NCBI GenBank assembly: GCA_027575805.1 | Contig: JANBPU010000109.1 | Span: 1-53,621, forward strand | Direction: 5' to 3' | DNA: 53,621 nucleotides | Source: Mycoemilia scoparia | Lineage: Eukaryota; Kickxellomycota; Kickxellomycetes; Kickxellales; Kickxellaceae | Shown: positions 35,301 to 45,316 of the stretch, in pieces | Layout: every line of letters starts with the position of its first letter | Position numbering within the stretch: the stretch's first letter is position 1 | Notes under the pieces: generated by a model | The model's input: the letters and a program-made list of their open reading frames with translations, nothing else | Databases searched by the model: none | Told to the model about the DNA's origin: nothing | Position numbers and translations under genes: made by a program

Positions 35301-37637
35301 ACCACATCGAATAGACCTCAAAAGTATAGCGATACTAAAAAGGACATAGTATATAGTTTGGATCGCTCTATTGTCTACACATCCGCTGATCTAGCACAAT
35401 TTTTGGAAAAGAGATGCCCACAAGGAACACTGAAGATTAGCGAAGCTCAAGCGAAAGAGTTGATGGACGAGTACCCGAATCTGGAAAAACTTCGTGCTGC
35501 ATACAACGATTATAGGCAGATGTACCTTCATATGCACAAGATATTTTGCGAGGTCAGAGAAAACTACCGTATTGGCACGATATATCCACACCACTTTGAT
35601 CACCTTCTAAAGGAATCAGTTGTTTTACCCAAAGATCAGTCAGCAGGGAGAAGCTCACACTCTGCTTCTGGAAAGATGGCAGACAAAGGGGATGTAAGCG
35701 ATAATGATTTACCTATCTCTTTGAGCAGGCTGATAGGTAATATCGATTTGAACAGTATTCATCCAAATGATCAGGAGCTGGCACAAAGAATCGCAAAGTC
35801 CTTGCCCACATTTAATTTTGGAAGTATGCCATCTCCAGCTGGAAATGCGCCAGTTGGCAACAAAATATATCCTCGCACCTCGCCAATGCCACTTCCCGGT
35901 CAAGCAGCTGAATCGCTTTTTAACCAGGACCTTGAAACAGCGTACGCATATACACTTTCTTGCATTGAGATGGGCTACCGTGGCTCACAGAAAGTAAAGC
36001 CCTCATCAGGAGCCAAAACGCCTATGCTTTCTGGTACATGGGTGGATTCAATAACTCAAGCGCAGGGTTCTATACTACATGCCCTTGCACTCTCTATCGG
36101 CAACCACTACAAGTTCTCGCTAATGTCATCCGACCATGCTGTTTTATCAAATGCCAGCATTGCTGGCGACACTAAGCGCTTTGACAACTTTTCTCCAGGT
36201 CAAAACATGCTAACTGACCTCAGCAGATCTATTTCGCCTTTGAGCATTGTTAACATTCCATCTACAGATCAGGGCAACAGCAAAACTGCCGAAAATGGCT
36301 CTGTGTATGATCACAACCCTTTGATGGCCTACTGGGATTCCCGCTTGTCAAGAACAACAGAAATCGACTGTCTTCCATGGAGACCTTATCTTATGGAGGA
36401 TCAATTCAAGCTACTTGTCAAACTTGGATTAACAGCTTCTAATGCCCACAACATCAACCTTTGGCACATAACAAGACTACTCTTTACTGCAGAGCTTATA
36501 AAGGCATCCATCGCCGTAGCAGATGGATTGCTTGGTCAATTCATTGGAGCTCCTGAAGACTTAAAGTATATATGGACCTTTGATCAGCTCAAGAGTCCTG
36601 ACCGCCCTGCAAAGAACTGGGCAGAGAACAGCAGAGTTCAGAGCCCCGAAACACTCAACTTTATTCTCAAGGAGCCTCACTCTGAATTGTTCAAGTCCTT
36701 GGGACCCGTGATCGTCGAGTTTGTTGCTTGGGTTGCCGAAAATCTTGGATGCCATGATCAGATGCTTTTAACCAAACTCAGAAAGCAGGTAGACCAGACG
36801 ATTATAGCAAAGTTGGTATTGATGCTTCTGCTTCCATTTTTGAGAAGAGCTCATGGTTTTGTAAACACTGCATTCGCACTGGATGTTGTAAACACTGCCC
36901 CTTGGCTTGAGGAGACACGCACTCGCGCCAAATCAAATTACTCAAAATATATCTTTGATAGTGAAAAGGATTCGGAAATAACGCGACTTCTTTCTACGTT
37001 AAGGCTTCCTGGCCTGGAGTCGATATGCTCGGCAATTATGGACAAGGATTCAAAGAGTTCGAATACTGTGCACTTGGTTAATGGGTGGATTAGTCAGCTT
37101 CGAGAATTCCGTAGCAGACACACATCATTTGTGTCAGCTGGTTCTGGATACACAATGGCAATACCCATTGATATGCCTACATTCTACACATTACTAGACT
37201 TCCCTGACCAATTTGAGGTGCTGTTTGAAGTTTCTTCCAAAGCTAAATGTCCAAACTGCCTCACAGTTCCGGAGGAGTGTGGACTATGCCTTGCATGTGG
37301 TCGATTTGTCTGTTCACAAAGCTTTTGCTGCGAGGATGATGGTGTTGGTGAATGCAACATGCATATGCGAGTCTGTGGTGGCCCAACTGGCCTGTTCCTT
37401 TTGGTCAAGAAATGTGGCCTCCTATTATTGTATAATGACAATGGGTGCTTTAGGCCAACCCCATTTCTGGACCAGCATGGTGAATTCGATCTTGGGCTGA
37501 AGCGTGGCCGTCCCCTCTTCTTGAACGAAGAAAGATACAATGATCTTCGTCGTAGCTTTATTGACCACCAAATGGCCTGCAACATTGCTCGTGACATTGA
37601 CCCCGAGTTTAACATTGGCGGATGGGTCACTCTCTAA
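29389..37637 (+). CDS. UBR1-type N-recognin E3 ubiquitin ligase
   Basis: Model: join(29389..29798, 30200..37637), 2615 residues, longer than yeast UBR1 (1950). It recognises N-degrons and ubiquitinates the protein with a RAD6-type E2. Domains: UBR box at about 121-190, with zinc-binding Cys/His pattern CGHVFKPGEGVYRCK DCG ... CCDCGD; ClpS-like type-2 site at about 277-336 (YAVILWNDETHS); an acidic tract at 425-460 followed by about 200 low-complexity Gln/Ser/Asn residues; a long helical region; a split RING-H2 at about 1534-1700 (CIGCHGPC ... HMMHYNCF ... FLCPLCRHLGN); and a C-terminal cysteine-rich UBR autoinhibitory domain at about 2486-2600 (CGLCLACGRFVC). The one intron (401 bases) lies inside the UBR box, splitting a Lys codon. 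Start is the first ATG after an in-frame stop. Confidence 0.95.
31061..31165. repeat. GAT/GAA-rich low-complexity coding tract
   Basis: Purine-rich triplets, with an uninterrupted (GAA)n core at 31113-31135, encode the Asp/Glu tract of the UBR1-like ligase. Confidence 0.85.
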
Positions 37638-37798
37638 TATACCTCTATGTTTTAGATGTTTTATAAAAGAAATAATCACAACTATCATTTATTGTTATTC
37701 TTTAACTTCAACAACGCATTCCATTTACTTATACAGTGACACGCTTTTTGATAATAATCAATATTTTATATAAAAACCAACACATTCCTTTTATTATT

Positions 37799-40700
37799 TT
37801 AAGCTTTTAAAGAAAATATTCTACAAATAATGCTAAAAGTCAACATCAAGCCAGAGAACGTGATCAAGTAGAAGAAGGCAATCCAAGAAGCCTGATATAG
37901 GTATTTTGGTGAAAAAACTGTCCAGATGAACAGATGGGTTCTATGAACGGTTATAGCTATGGACAATATAAGGGTGCAAATTGCCTGGAATCCATGAACC
38001 CACATCAGTGAGCTATACAAAAGATCTGATATCTTTTTGATCTGGGCTACTGGCGAAACGGTAAAAGCAGTAGAGATGATCCATAAAAGTGTTAGCCATA
38101 TTGGGCCGGCCCAGTTGCCAATAAATAATAAGATACCAACCAGGACTTCGTTGTAACGTGTTACTCCAGCATACGCATTGCTGATGTCAAGGGACGCGAG
38201 TGAGTTTGAATTGCCCATAGCGTAGAACGACGAGTGAACCATAGAAATCAGCAATAACCATCTGCTTGGTGCTGGTATACTGAGATTCGATGCAGTATTA
38301 TTCATAGATTCAAACACTTCGCTACTTTTATCCTCACCACGTTTATCGTTTTTGCTGGAGAAATTTTGGCCAAAGTTCCCAAAGGAGTATAAAAATAAGA
38401 TACCCTGTAGCGAAAACAGAAGGAACAGTGTCGAATTGTGATATTTGGCGAGGAGAATAAAAATCGGCAGCAAAGAAAATGCAAAATCAATGGAAAATAA
38501 TCCCAGAGAAGAGATAGCCATATGTTCTTTCGACACTACGATTTTGTCTTTGTGGATCCAAGGTATGTTGCGCCTTCTTGCCATGAAACCGGCAACTAAA
38601 ATGTTTATCGCTGTTAGGCAGTAGATGGTTCGCGCAACAACATTGAGTAAGTCGGGTACTATGAGTTTATAGGGACTCAAAATGTCATTGGACAACCCGA
38701 GAAGTTCCCAACCTTGACCAGCTTCAGCTTTATAGATAAAAGTTAGAGCCATCGAAGCACCAAAAATGCCGCAGAATAGGGCTTGGGGTCCAGACATGGC
38801 GAGCGAATTTCTGGTATTGGTGGTGCTGCTTTTGCACTCACTGATGTTTGTTTGGGGATTATTATTTTTGTCAGACCCATTGGTGATGTTTGGGTATTGA
38901 AGTGGATAGAAGTATCTTTGTATCCAAATTAAAAAGCAACATGATGTTACCAAGCTGATTACGAATAAGATCCAGCTAAGAGATGGATAAGTTGTTGTTA
39001 TGTGGTACTTTATATCCATCGAACCAGCCCATTGAATTCCCGTTTGATTCCATGAACGGATCATTCTCAGTAATGCCATTTGTCCCATTGCTAGCCCAGC
39101 TTGTCTCAGGGAAGGCTTTGACAAAGTATGTATCACCCAAAGTGTTTGATGCCAAAAATACCAGAATTGGTGTTCCTCCTCAACCAGACTGCTGGAAAAC
39201 ATCGCGAGCGTGTATGTAACAAGTACGATGAAAGTCCAAAATATTGATTGGTCAAAGTATCTAAACAGCTTTGTGGATTCTGTGGCTTCGCTGGACCAGC
39301 CTTCTTCCCAGAACCTTAAAAACAGGAATCCAAGCACAGCTAGCGACATAAGGCCCATTCCAGAAAACATTGCAGTAAAGTTGTAGTTGCTGAATGATTC
39401 GGATAAGTAGCTGTTGGTTATCAGCAATGTTTCTTGGTACGATGCTTGGGCTTGTCTTAGATAGATGTCACTTCCAGTTGACAAGTATTTTCCATGGTTA
39501 ACTAGCGACTTGGCATAGTGACATATAATTTTATCATCTTTCCCTGAAATGTCCGCGCAGTCTACCCGATCAAACTGTTTGATATCTGATGGATCTAACA
39601 TATCTTTGACATTATCATTTGTAGCCAAAAGCTTATATATTTGATGTGTGCAAAGCTGTAGAGATCTGAGCCTTTCCGGCCCGGACTGCTGATCCAGTAG
39701 CTCCATGATTGGATATCCTATATTATTAATTGGTATAGGAACACCAAAGAGAAGACTTATAGTTGAGGCAAAGTTGACTTGTGGGAGGGTTTTATCGAGC
39801 AATGCTGAGAGTGGTTTATCGGATGGGCCAAAGTCCATATCTTTGTCCATGAATACTAATGTAGTCGAAGTTTCACCATGGGAAGACCCGCCATGGTTTC
39901 CAGCAAAATTCATTCCATGATCGCCTAGAAGGACAAATAGTGTTGATTTTGAATCTGGATTTTCTGATTTCCTTTCCATGTCCTGCTTTGTTATTATATC
40001 ATAAATAGTTTTTACCACCGAATCCATTTCTTTCTGTTTAGGGCCCATCAAGGGACTGTCTGGTCCGCCAAGATGTCCAATATGGTCAAGGCCCAGATAG
40101 TGAAAAATAGTTACTCCCCAGTCATTCCTTAGAAGTTCAGGCTTAACATTTCTCGTCACATTTGTATCAACTTCTACAGTGTCTGTAACAAAAAAGGACG
40201 ATGTCCCATCTGTTCTCGAGAATATGCCTGGAAATAGGCGAATCCACGTATCGTCACCAAACAAATTTATCTTCTTTTTGCCTTGATGTTTTAATTGCCA
40301 GAGAATGTTATCATAATGGGCCAGGGACGAACTGGTGTCCGATTCAGCAATGTTTAGTACTGCATCCAAAAAGCTAGGGACTGTTCCTGTTGTCAATGCT
40401 TTAACCCGAGGCATAGTCACTGTCGGTGCTGTAGCACGAGCCGTGAATCCCATAGCCTTTCCGCTCTTCAGTAGACTTCGAGTAAAGTGCATTTCTGACT
40501 TGTCACCAAATACAAAATCATTTCGTAGAGCGTCGACCAACATTATAACCAAGCGATCATATTTCGGACTGGGTATATGCGATGGATCTTGATTTTTGCC
40601 TTTGTTGGTATTTTTGCCAACATTCTCTGTAACTCCAAACTCATTTGGTATCGAGGGTATGTCGGCAAAGGACGCATTTCCAAGCAAGCTCTTTTTGTAT

Positions 40701-40801
40701 GGAAATATACCCTTCAAGAAGCACAGCAGCCCAATTATATGCAATATTACCAGTAAAGATAATACCAGGCAACCACGAGCCCTAGCTCTAACAAAGGCCA
40801 T
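37799..40801 (-). CDS. GPI ethanolamine phosphate transferase 2 (PIGG/LAS21/GPI7)
   Basis: Single exon, 1000 residues. It adds ethanolamine phosphate to the second mannose of GPI anchors in the ER membrane. Residues 8-35 form an N-terminal signal anchor. The lumenal alkaline-phosphatase-like domain follows: IMLVDALRNDF (metal site), ATAPTVTMPRVKALTTG with the nucleophile Thr, and HYLGLDHIGHLGG, then LGDHGMNFAGNHGGSSHGE. The TSSFFVTDTVEVDTNVTRNV stretch is typical of PIGG rather than PIGO or PIGN. The C-terminal half holds about ten or more transmembrane helices. The ATG at 40801 is preferred over an upstream GTG at 40807. Tail-to-tail with the UBR1-like gene, stops about 160 bases apart. Confidence 0.95.
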   Translation of the reverse strand: MAFVRARARGCLVLSLLVILHIIGLLCFLKGIFPYKKSLLGNASFADIPSIPNEFGVTENVGKNTNKGKNQDPSHIPSPKYDRLVIMLVDALRNDFVFGDKSEMHFTRSLLKSGKAMGFTARATAPTVTMPRVKALTTGTVPSFLDAVLNIAESDTSSSLAHYDNILWQLKHQGKKKINLFGDDTWIRLFPGIFSRTDGTSSFFVTDTVEVDTNVTRNVKPELLRNDWGVTIFHYLGLDHIGHLGGPDSPLMGPKQKEMDSVVKTIYDIITKQDMERKSENPDSKSTLFVLLGDHGMNFAGNHGGSSHGETSTTLVFMDKDMDFGPSDKPLSALLDKTLPQVNFASTISLLFGVPIPINNIGYPIMELLDQQSGPERLRSLQLCTHQIYKLLATNDNVKDMLDPSDIKQFDRVDCADISGKDDKIICHYAKSLVNHGKYLSTGSDIYLRQAQASYQETLLITNSYLSESFSNYNFTAMFSGMGLMSLAVLGFLFLRFWEEGWSSEATESTKLFRYFDQSIFWTFIVLVTYTLAMFSSSLVEEEHQFWYFWHQTLWVIHTLSKPSLRQAGLAMGQMALLRMIRSWNQTGIQWAGSMDIKYHITTTYPSLSWILFVISLVTSCCFLIWIQRYFYPLQYPNITNGSDKNNNPQTNISECKSSTTNTRNSLAMSGPQALFCGIFGASMALTFIYKAEAGQGWELLGLSNDILSPYKLIVPDLLNVVARTIYCLTAINILVAGFMARRRNIPWIHKDKIVVSKEHMAISSLGLFSIDFAFSLLPIFILLAKYHNSTLFLLFSLQGILFLYSFGNFGQNFSSKNDKRGEDKSSEVFESMNNTASNLSIPAPSRWLLLISMVHSSFYAMGNSNSLASLDISNAYAGVTRYNEVLVGILLFIGNWAGPIWLTLLWIISTAFTVSPVAQIKKISDLLYSSLMWVHGFQAICTLILSIAITVHRTHLFIWTVFSPKYLYQASWIAFFYLITFSGLMLTFSIICRIFSLKA

Positions 40802-40998
40802 GCCCACTATTTAAAATAGATGTGTATAAGTATATTAGTAAAGAAGTAAATAGAAAAGTGTAATGAAACGAAAGGCCAAAAAGAGTTCAAAAGTTCATAC
40901 TTCAAAACAGACCTGGTCTGATCTAATTGCCATCTAGTAAGCTGATCAAGATATCGAACATTGACAGGTGTGCTTAACAGCCAAGACACAAAAACAAA

Positions 40999-42443
40999 CT
41001 AGACTCGCCTGGCCCAATAGGTTTTGTATTCTGAGTCTTGTAAAGAAAGTCCATCTTTGAACTTCTTTACCAAGAATCTGAGATCTACCCCCATCACAGT
41101 CACCCTCAGAACCTTGGAAGTTGAGTCGTTTGAATTCACTTTGGAAGAATCGAGGTAGTCTTTGACTGGTGTGAAAGAGTATCTTCCAAATGCGTGATTC
41201 AGGATGTAAAAAGATGGGGTATTGTTAATCTGAGATGACCTTGGAGCTTGTTTAGGCTGGGCCGATAGCTCTTGACCAAGCCCTCCTGTAGTTTCTATGT
41301 CTGAAGGTAATCCACTAACCCTGACAATTCCCTTTATACGGTAAACCTCGGAGGGCGAGAGCTGGGACAAGAATGCAATGAATTTATCTGCCTGAAAATA
41401 TGTGACACTCTCGACCTCTTCAGTGACAGAAGCCAATGATGCCAGCTTACTCACTTCAATCAAGTCAACCTCGTTTTTCTGGTGAGCTAAAGATTGCGGG
41501 TCCTTTTCGTTATTTGATGCACCATCTTTATTGCTGAGCTCAAACAATTTTGTATCAATTCCAAATATTAGGCTTGGATCAACACTACTCCCCTTTGTAA
41601 CTCTGACTTTGGGTGTGTCCGTATTGAGGTCGTTAACGTGGTCGATCACAACATCGAGTTCGCGCTCAGAAACCATCTCCCATTTGTTCAACAATATAAG
41701 GTCGGTATATTTTGCCTGCATCTTGGCTGTGTAAGATGTATCTTCATAGCCACGGAAGTTTATAGCATCAATAACGGTTAGAATGGCGTCCAGATGAAAC
41801 CCATCATCTTCCATTTGTCTAATTTGCCAGGCAATTGGCGCTTTAGCAATGAAATGAATATTCATAAGTATTGAAAAGCCACCTATTCGTATTGTTATAT
41901 ATGTATACATATATCTTTTATAGCCTACCAGGGAAAGCCGATCCACTTGTCTCAACAACTATTCTATCAGGATTGTACTTTTCTGTACATATAAATAAAT
42001 AAACTTTCTAGCCATAGATCTTAGGTAATCATGCTACATATAGTAATCAAGTTCAAACCACATTTACCCTTTAGCTCTAAAAGTGCTGATCTCATTTGGC
42101 CAACAAGAACACAGCACAAACAGCCATTTGTCATTTCCTGGACTTGTATATGGCTTTCACGCATCAAAGCACTATCGGCTTCAGCATCTCCAAACTCGTT
42201 TTTAAGCATAACTAAAGACATTGTATAAATATGTTAATAAACAGGGAGGCTTATTTTTAGTAGTCACAATCAACTCAGAGTCTTACCGATATTGTAATCC
42301 TTGGGCATGCTTTTGATAATATCCATAATGATGGTGGTTTTGCCAGCACCTAGGAATCCAGTAAACACTGTTACAGGCGTAGAATGCGGGCTGTGTGCCT
42401 GATCGTTGTTCTGGACTACTTTAGTTTTGCTATTAACGGTCAT
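40999..42443 (-). CDS. COG0523 / CobW-family GTPase (ZNG1-like metal chaperone)
   Basis: Model: complement(join(40999..41840, 41929..41982, 42068..42211, 42287..42443)), 398 residues, three GT-AG introns, all phase 1. ZNG1-type proteins deliver zinc to methionine aminopeptidase 1 using GTP. Motifs: P-loop GFLGAGKTT (about 31-39), NEFGDAEAD, the metal-binding GCLCC (CxCC, about 84-88), [12 protein letters not shown] (Walker B), the guanine motif as LLNKWE, and a CobW C-terminal domain ending near WARRV. Exon 3 is only 54 bases and carries Walker B. The start at 42443 is 143 bases from a divergent small gene. Which metalloprotein it serves cannot be read from the sequence. Confidence 0.9.
41897..41914. 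repeat. 18-base perfect palindrome in an intron
   Basis: ATATATGTATACATATAT reads the same on both strands. It lies inside intron 3 of the COG0523 gene and is AT-rich, so it could be chance or a cruciform-prone site. Confidence 0.85.
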
Positions 42444-42586
42444 TGCTGTATATTTACAAAGAAAACAATTAATGAAAGAGATCAAAGATAGATGAGCTTG
42501 ATAACTAATAACCAGTCATGATTTAGACCCAAGCAAGTTGATGAAATTACACCAATGTGATTAATAATCAGGGCAAGGATTATGGT

Positions 42587-43068
42587 ATGGCCGAACTTCT
42601 CAATTCGTTGGATACTACCAAGTTTCTACTAAATGGGTAAAGCATAGATTTTAAAGAAATCTGATTGACTATTAGGTTTGAGTTTGGTTGGTTCTAGCTT
42701 TCTCGCAAAGCTATTTATTTGTCGGTGTTTTGACACTAGGGCATTCGTATTAGTGCAATATGTGTTATAAAAATGTTAAAAACTCATGCAGTTGAAAAAG
42801 TAGGTGTCTCTGTCTCAAAAATCGAAAAGAAAGTCTAGCCCAAAACGAAAAGGAGCCATCCATTCAAAATTTGGGGTTGATCAGAGGAGATTTCAGGCCC
42901 AATAAACTCGATCTTATATCAAAGTATGCTGGAAAGGTTATTATAAACCAACCAAAGTGTGCTGAGTGTGTAAAAAATAAAGCAATGGCATTCAATCATA
43001 CATGTGGCAATATCATTTTGATAAATTTAGAAAAAGACACAGTGCCACAAGGAATTTCCTTACATTAA
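42587..43068 (+). CDS. Small cysteine-containing protein of unknown function
   Basis: Model: join(42587..42636, 42804..43068), 104 residues. The first exon (MAELLNSLDTTKFLLN) ends in a GTAAAG donor; a TAG acceptor at 42803 keeps frame. AG at 42800 gives one more residue. The C-terminal part has a cysteine cluster QPKCAECVKNKAMAFNHTCG, which could bind zinc through C-x2-C and H-x-C, and CLCL just after the junction. No membrane segment or signal peptide. I do not recognise the family. It is divergent from the COG0523 GTPase with 143 bases between starts; a link to metal handling is speculative. Confidence 0.5.
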
Positions 43069-43437
43069 ATCAAACTCTTTCTGGCTATTAATAGAGTCAG
43101 TATATTCTCTTGGGAGAATGGTTGCTGTTAGTTGGAAATTTAGACTTTCCAGGTATTCTATATTTACTGTTACCGTTTCAACCTTTAAGCAAACCAAACT
43201 AAAATTCAAGTACACCTGGTATGAAACGTTCTAGATATATAGGTTTTCTGAGCAGAGGACACTGGTGATGGCAACAAGGCCAACAAGTTAGACATTTATA
43301 AAGCTTTACCGTAATAATAAGAAAGTATATTAATCTAAGCTAAAGAGTTTATGGATATTTAAAGAAAGTCATGTCCGCAATTCCAATTCCTGGCGTAGCC
43401 TAAAAACATTTTTTTCAATTTTTCTTCTTTACCTATA
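43069..43437. other. Intergenic region upstream of MFS transporter
   Basis: AT-rich, with a TATTTAAAG stretch near 43357. No gene seen. Confidence 0.5.
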
Positions 43438-45216
43438 ATGGCTACTCGCGAGAGCTCTTTAAATACCATGACTAACGGTGTTGAAGAAATAATTCGTAGG
43501 TTACCACATAGCACACTACACCAACAACCAGAATTAAGGGCAGAAACAGAACCACTCGCTAATAATGATGCACAACCAAAGAAGGACTATAACGAAGGAG
43601 AGGAAGAGATTGAGGAGGAAAATTATGATGAATATAATAATGCAATTGTAAAGGTATCCAAACTCCGCTTTATTGCAATATTCATTGGTTTGAGTGTCAG
43701 TGTCTTTCTAGCATCGCTTGATCAAACAATAGTTTCGACAGCATTACCAAGAATTGCATCCCAATTCAATTCCTTGTCGAACATCAACTGGGTGGGAACA
43801 TCCTATTTATTAACATCAACTGTATTTCAACCACTATATGGAAAAACTTCCGATATCCTGGGCAGAAGAGCGCTGTTTCTTTTTGCCTTAGTCATATTCA
43901 TTGCTGGGTCAGCGCTGTGTGCTACAGCCCAATCGATGACATGGCTGATTTTGAGCAGAGGACTTGCTGGCATTGGTGGAGCAGGGATCATGTCGTTAAC
44001 ACAAATAATCCTTACTGATCTCACATCATTGAAGTCTCGTGGAAAGGTGCTTGGAATGATAGGCGCAATGTATACGATTAGTGGGGTTTTTGGACCGCTG
44101 CTTGGTGGAGTATTTACGGACAAATTAAGTTGGAGATGGTGCTTTTACATCAATCTTCCTATTTCTGGAGTATCCCTTATTTTGATCGGGGTTTTCCTAA
44201 AGATTCCACATACACCAGGTCCGCTGCGGGAGAAGATAAGGCGTATAGATGGTGTTGGGGCATTTATACTCATATCGTCCTTGGTCCTCCTCATTCTTGG
44301 TCTTAATTGGGGTGGTAAGGAACGCCCATGGAACTCGCCCATCGTTATATATTTTTTGATGCTTGGTGGGGCACTTTTAATTGCCTTTTGTATCTATGAG
44401 TGGAAAAGAGCTCATGAGCCTATAATAAGCCCTGAACTAATGAAGCAGAGTGAGCCTGCGCTGCTGCTTCTCATTCGGTTCTTACTCGGTATATTTATGT
44501 ATACCATGATATACTACCTGCCCATATATTTTATCGTTGTGCGAAATTCAACAGCAACGTCTTCAGGGCTGCATCTATTACCCTTTATAGTAAGCGCCAG
44601 TGTAGCTGCAGTACTGTTTGGGATATTAGTCAACGTGGTCAACACATACAGAAGTCCAACGTGGTTTGCAATAGTGCTCATAATCGTTGGTGTGAGTCTT
44701 GCAACAACGATAGATGCCAATACTGGGAATGGGAAGCTAATAGGATACTTGCTGCTCTTTGGAACTGGAGTCGGAATCACAATGTCAGGATTAATGGTAG
44801 CCATCCAGATAAATGTCAACAGAGATATAATATCCATAGCCACAGCAGTGGCAAACTTTTCTTGGTCCATTGGCGGAGCAATTGGTCTACCAGCGATGAG
44901 CTCGGTATTTGTCAATGTCCTAACTAATAGGCTGGGGGACTTGGCCAGGCAACATCCGGATCATGCCAGATCTATAATGATGTCTCGCAACAATAACAAT
45001 GCTGTTTGGAACTCCGGTTTGCCTGATAATGTCCGTAGCCAGCTAGTCGATGCATATGTTGAAACGCTTTGCCTGCTTTACCAAATCTTGATACCAATCT
45101 GCAGTTTTGCTCTGATCTTTGCCTTGTTTTTGAAGGGTAAGAAACTCAGGCCTAGCAGGATGCCAACAGAACAGGAAAAAGATGATAGCCATGCTACACT
45201 AGAGAGCACTGTTTAA
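43438..45216 (+). CDS. MFS multidrug transporter, DHA2 (14-helix) family
   Basis: Intronless, 592 residues. Proton-driven exporter of toxic compounds, probably in the plasma membrane. The N-terminal about 75 residues are hydrophilic and acidic (EGEEEIEEENYDE). The first helix carries FLASLDQTIVSTALPRIA. Motif A follows as GKTSDILGRR between helices 2 and 3, and motif C as GGAGIMSL ... GVFGPLLGG in helix 5, which marks antiporters. Fourteen helices fit the pattern, with the WRWCFYINLPISG segment typical of fungal DHA2 proteins. The C terminus is cytosolic and charged. The substrate cannot be told. It is one of two genes of the window without introns, which might hint at more recent origin, but base use looks like that of its neighbours. 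Confidence 0.93.
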   Translation: MATRESSLNTMTNGVEEIIRRLPHSTLHQQPELRAETEPLANNDAQPKKDYNEGEEEIEEENYDEYNNAIVKVSKLRFIAIFIGLSVSVFLASLDQTIVSTALPRIASQFNSLSNINWVGTSYLLTSTVFQPLYGKTSDILGRRALFLFALVIFIAGSALCATAQSMTWLILSRGLAGIGGAGIMSLTQIILTDLTSLKSRGKVLGMIGAMYTISGVFGPLLGGVFTDKLSWRWCFYINLPISGVSLILIGVFLKIPHTPGPLREKIRRIDGVGAFILISSLVLLILGLNWGGKERPWNSPIVIYFLMLGGALLIAFCIYEWKRAHEPIISPELMKQSEPALLLLIRFLLGIFMYTMIYYLPIYFIVVRNSTATSSGLHLLPFIVSASVAAVLFGILVNVVNTYRSPTWFAIVLIIVGVSLATTIDANTGNGKLIGYLLLFGTGVGITMSGLMVAIQINVNRDIISIATAVANFSWSIGGAIGLPAMSSVFVNVLTNRLGDLARQHPDHARSIMMSRNNNNAVWNSGLPDNVRSQLVDAYVETLCLLYQILIPICSFALIFALFLKGKKLRPSRMPTEQEKDDSHATLESTV

Positions 45217-45316
45217 TACTTTTACTTGGAAAAAGTCTAGGCCATTTACATGCAGACTATAAAATGTTTTATTTGATAATTTTTGATTTAAAGCGCAAAT
45301 TCTATATTTTTTAAAC

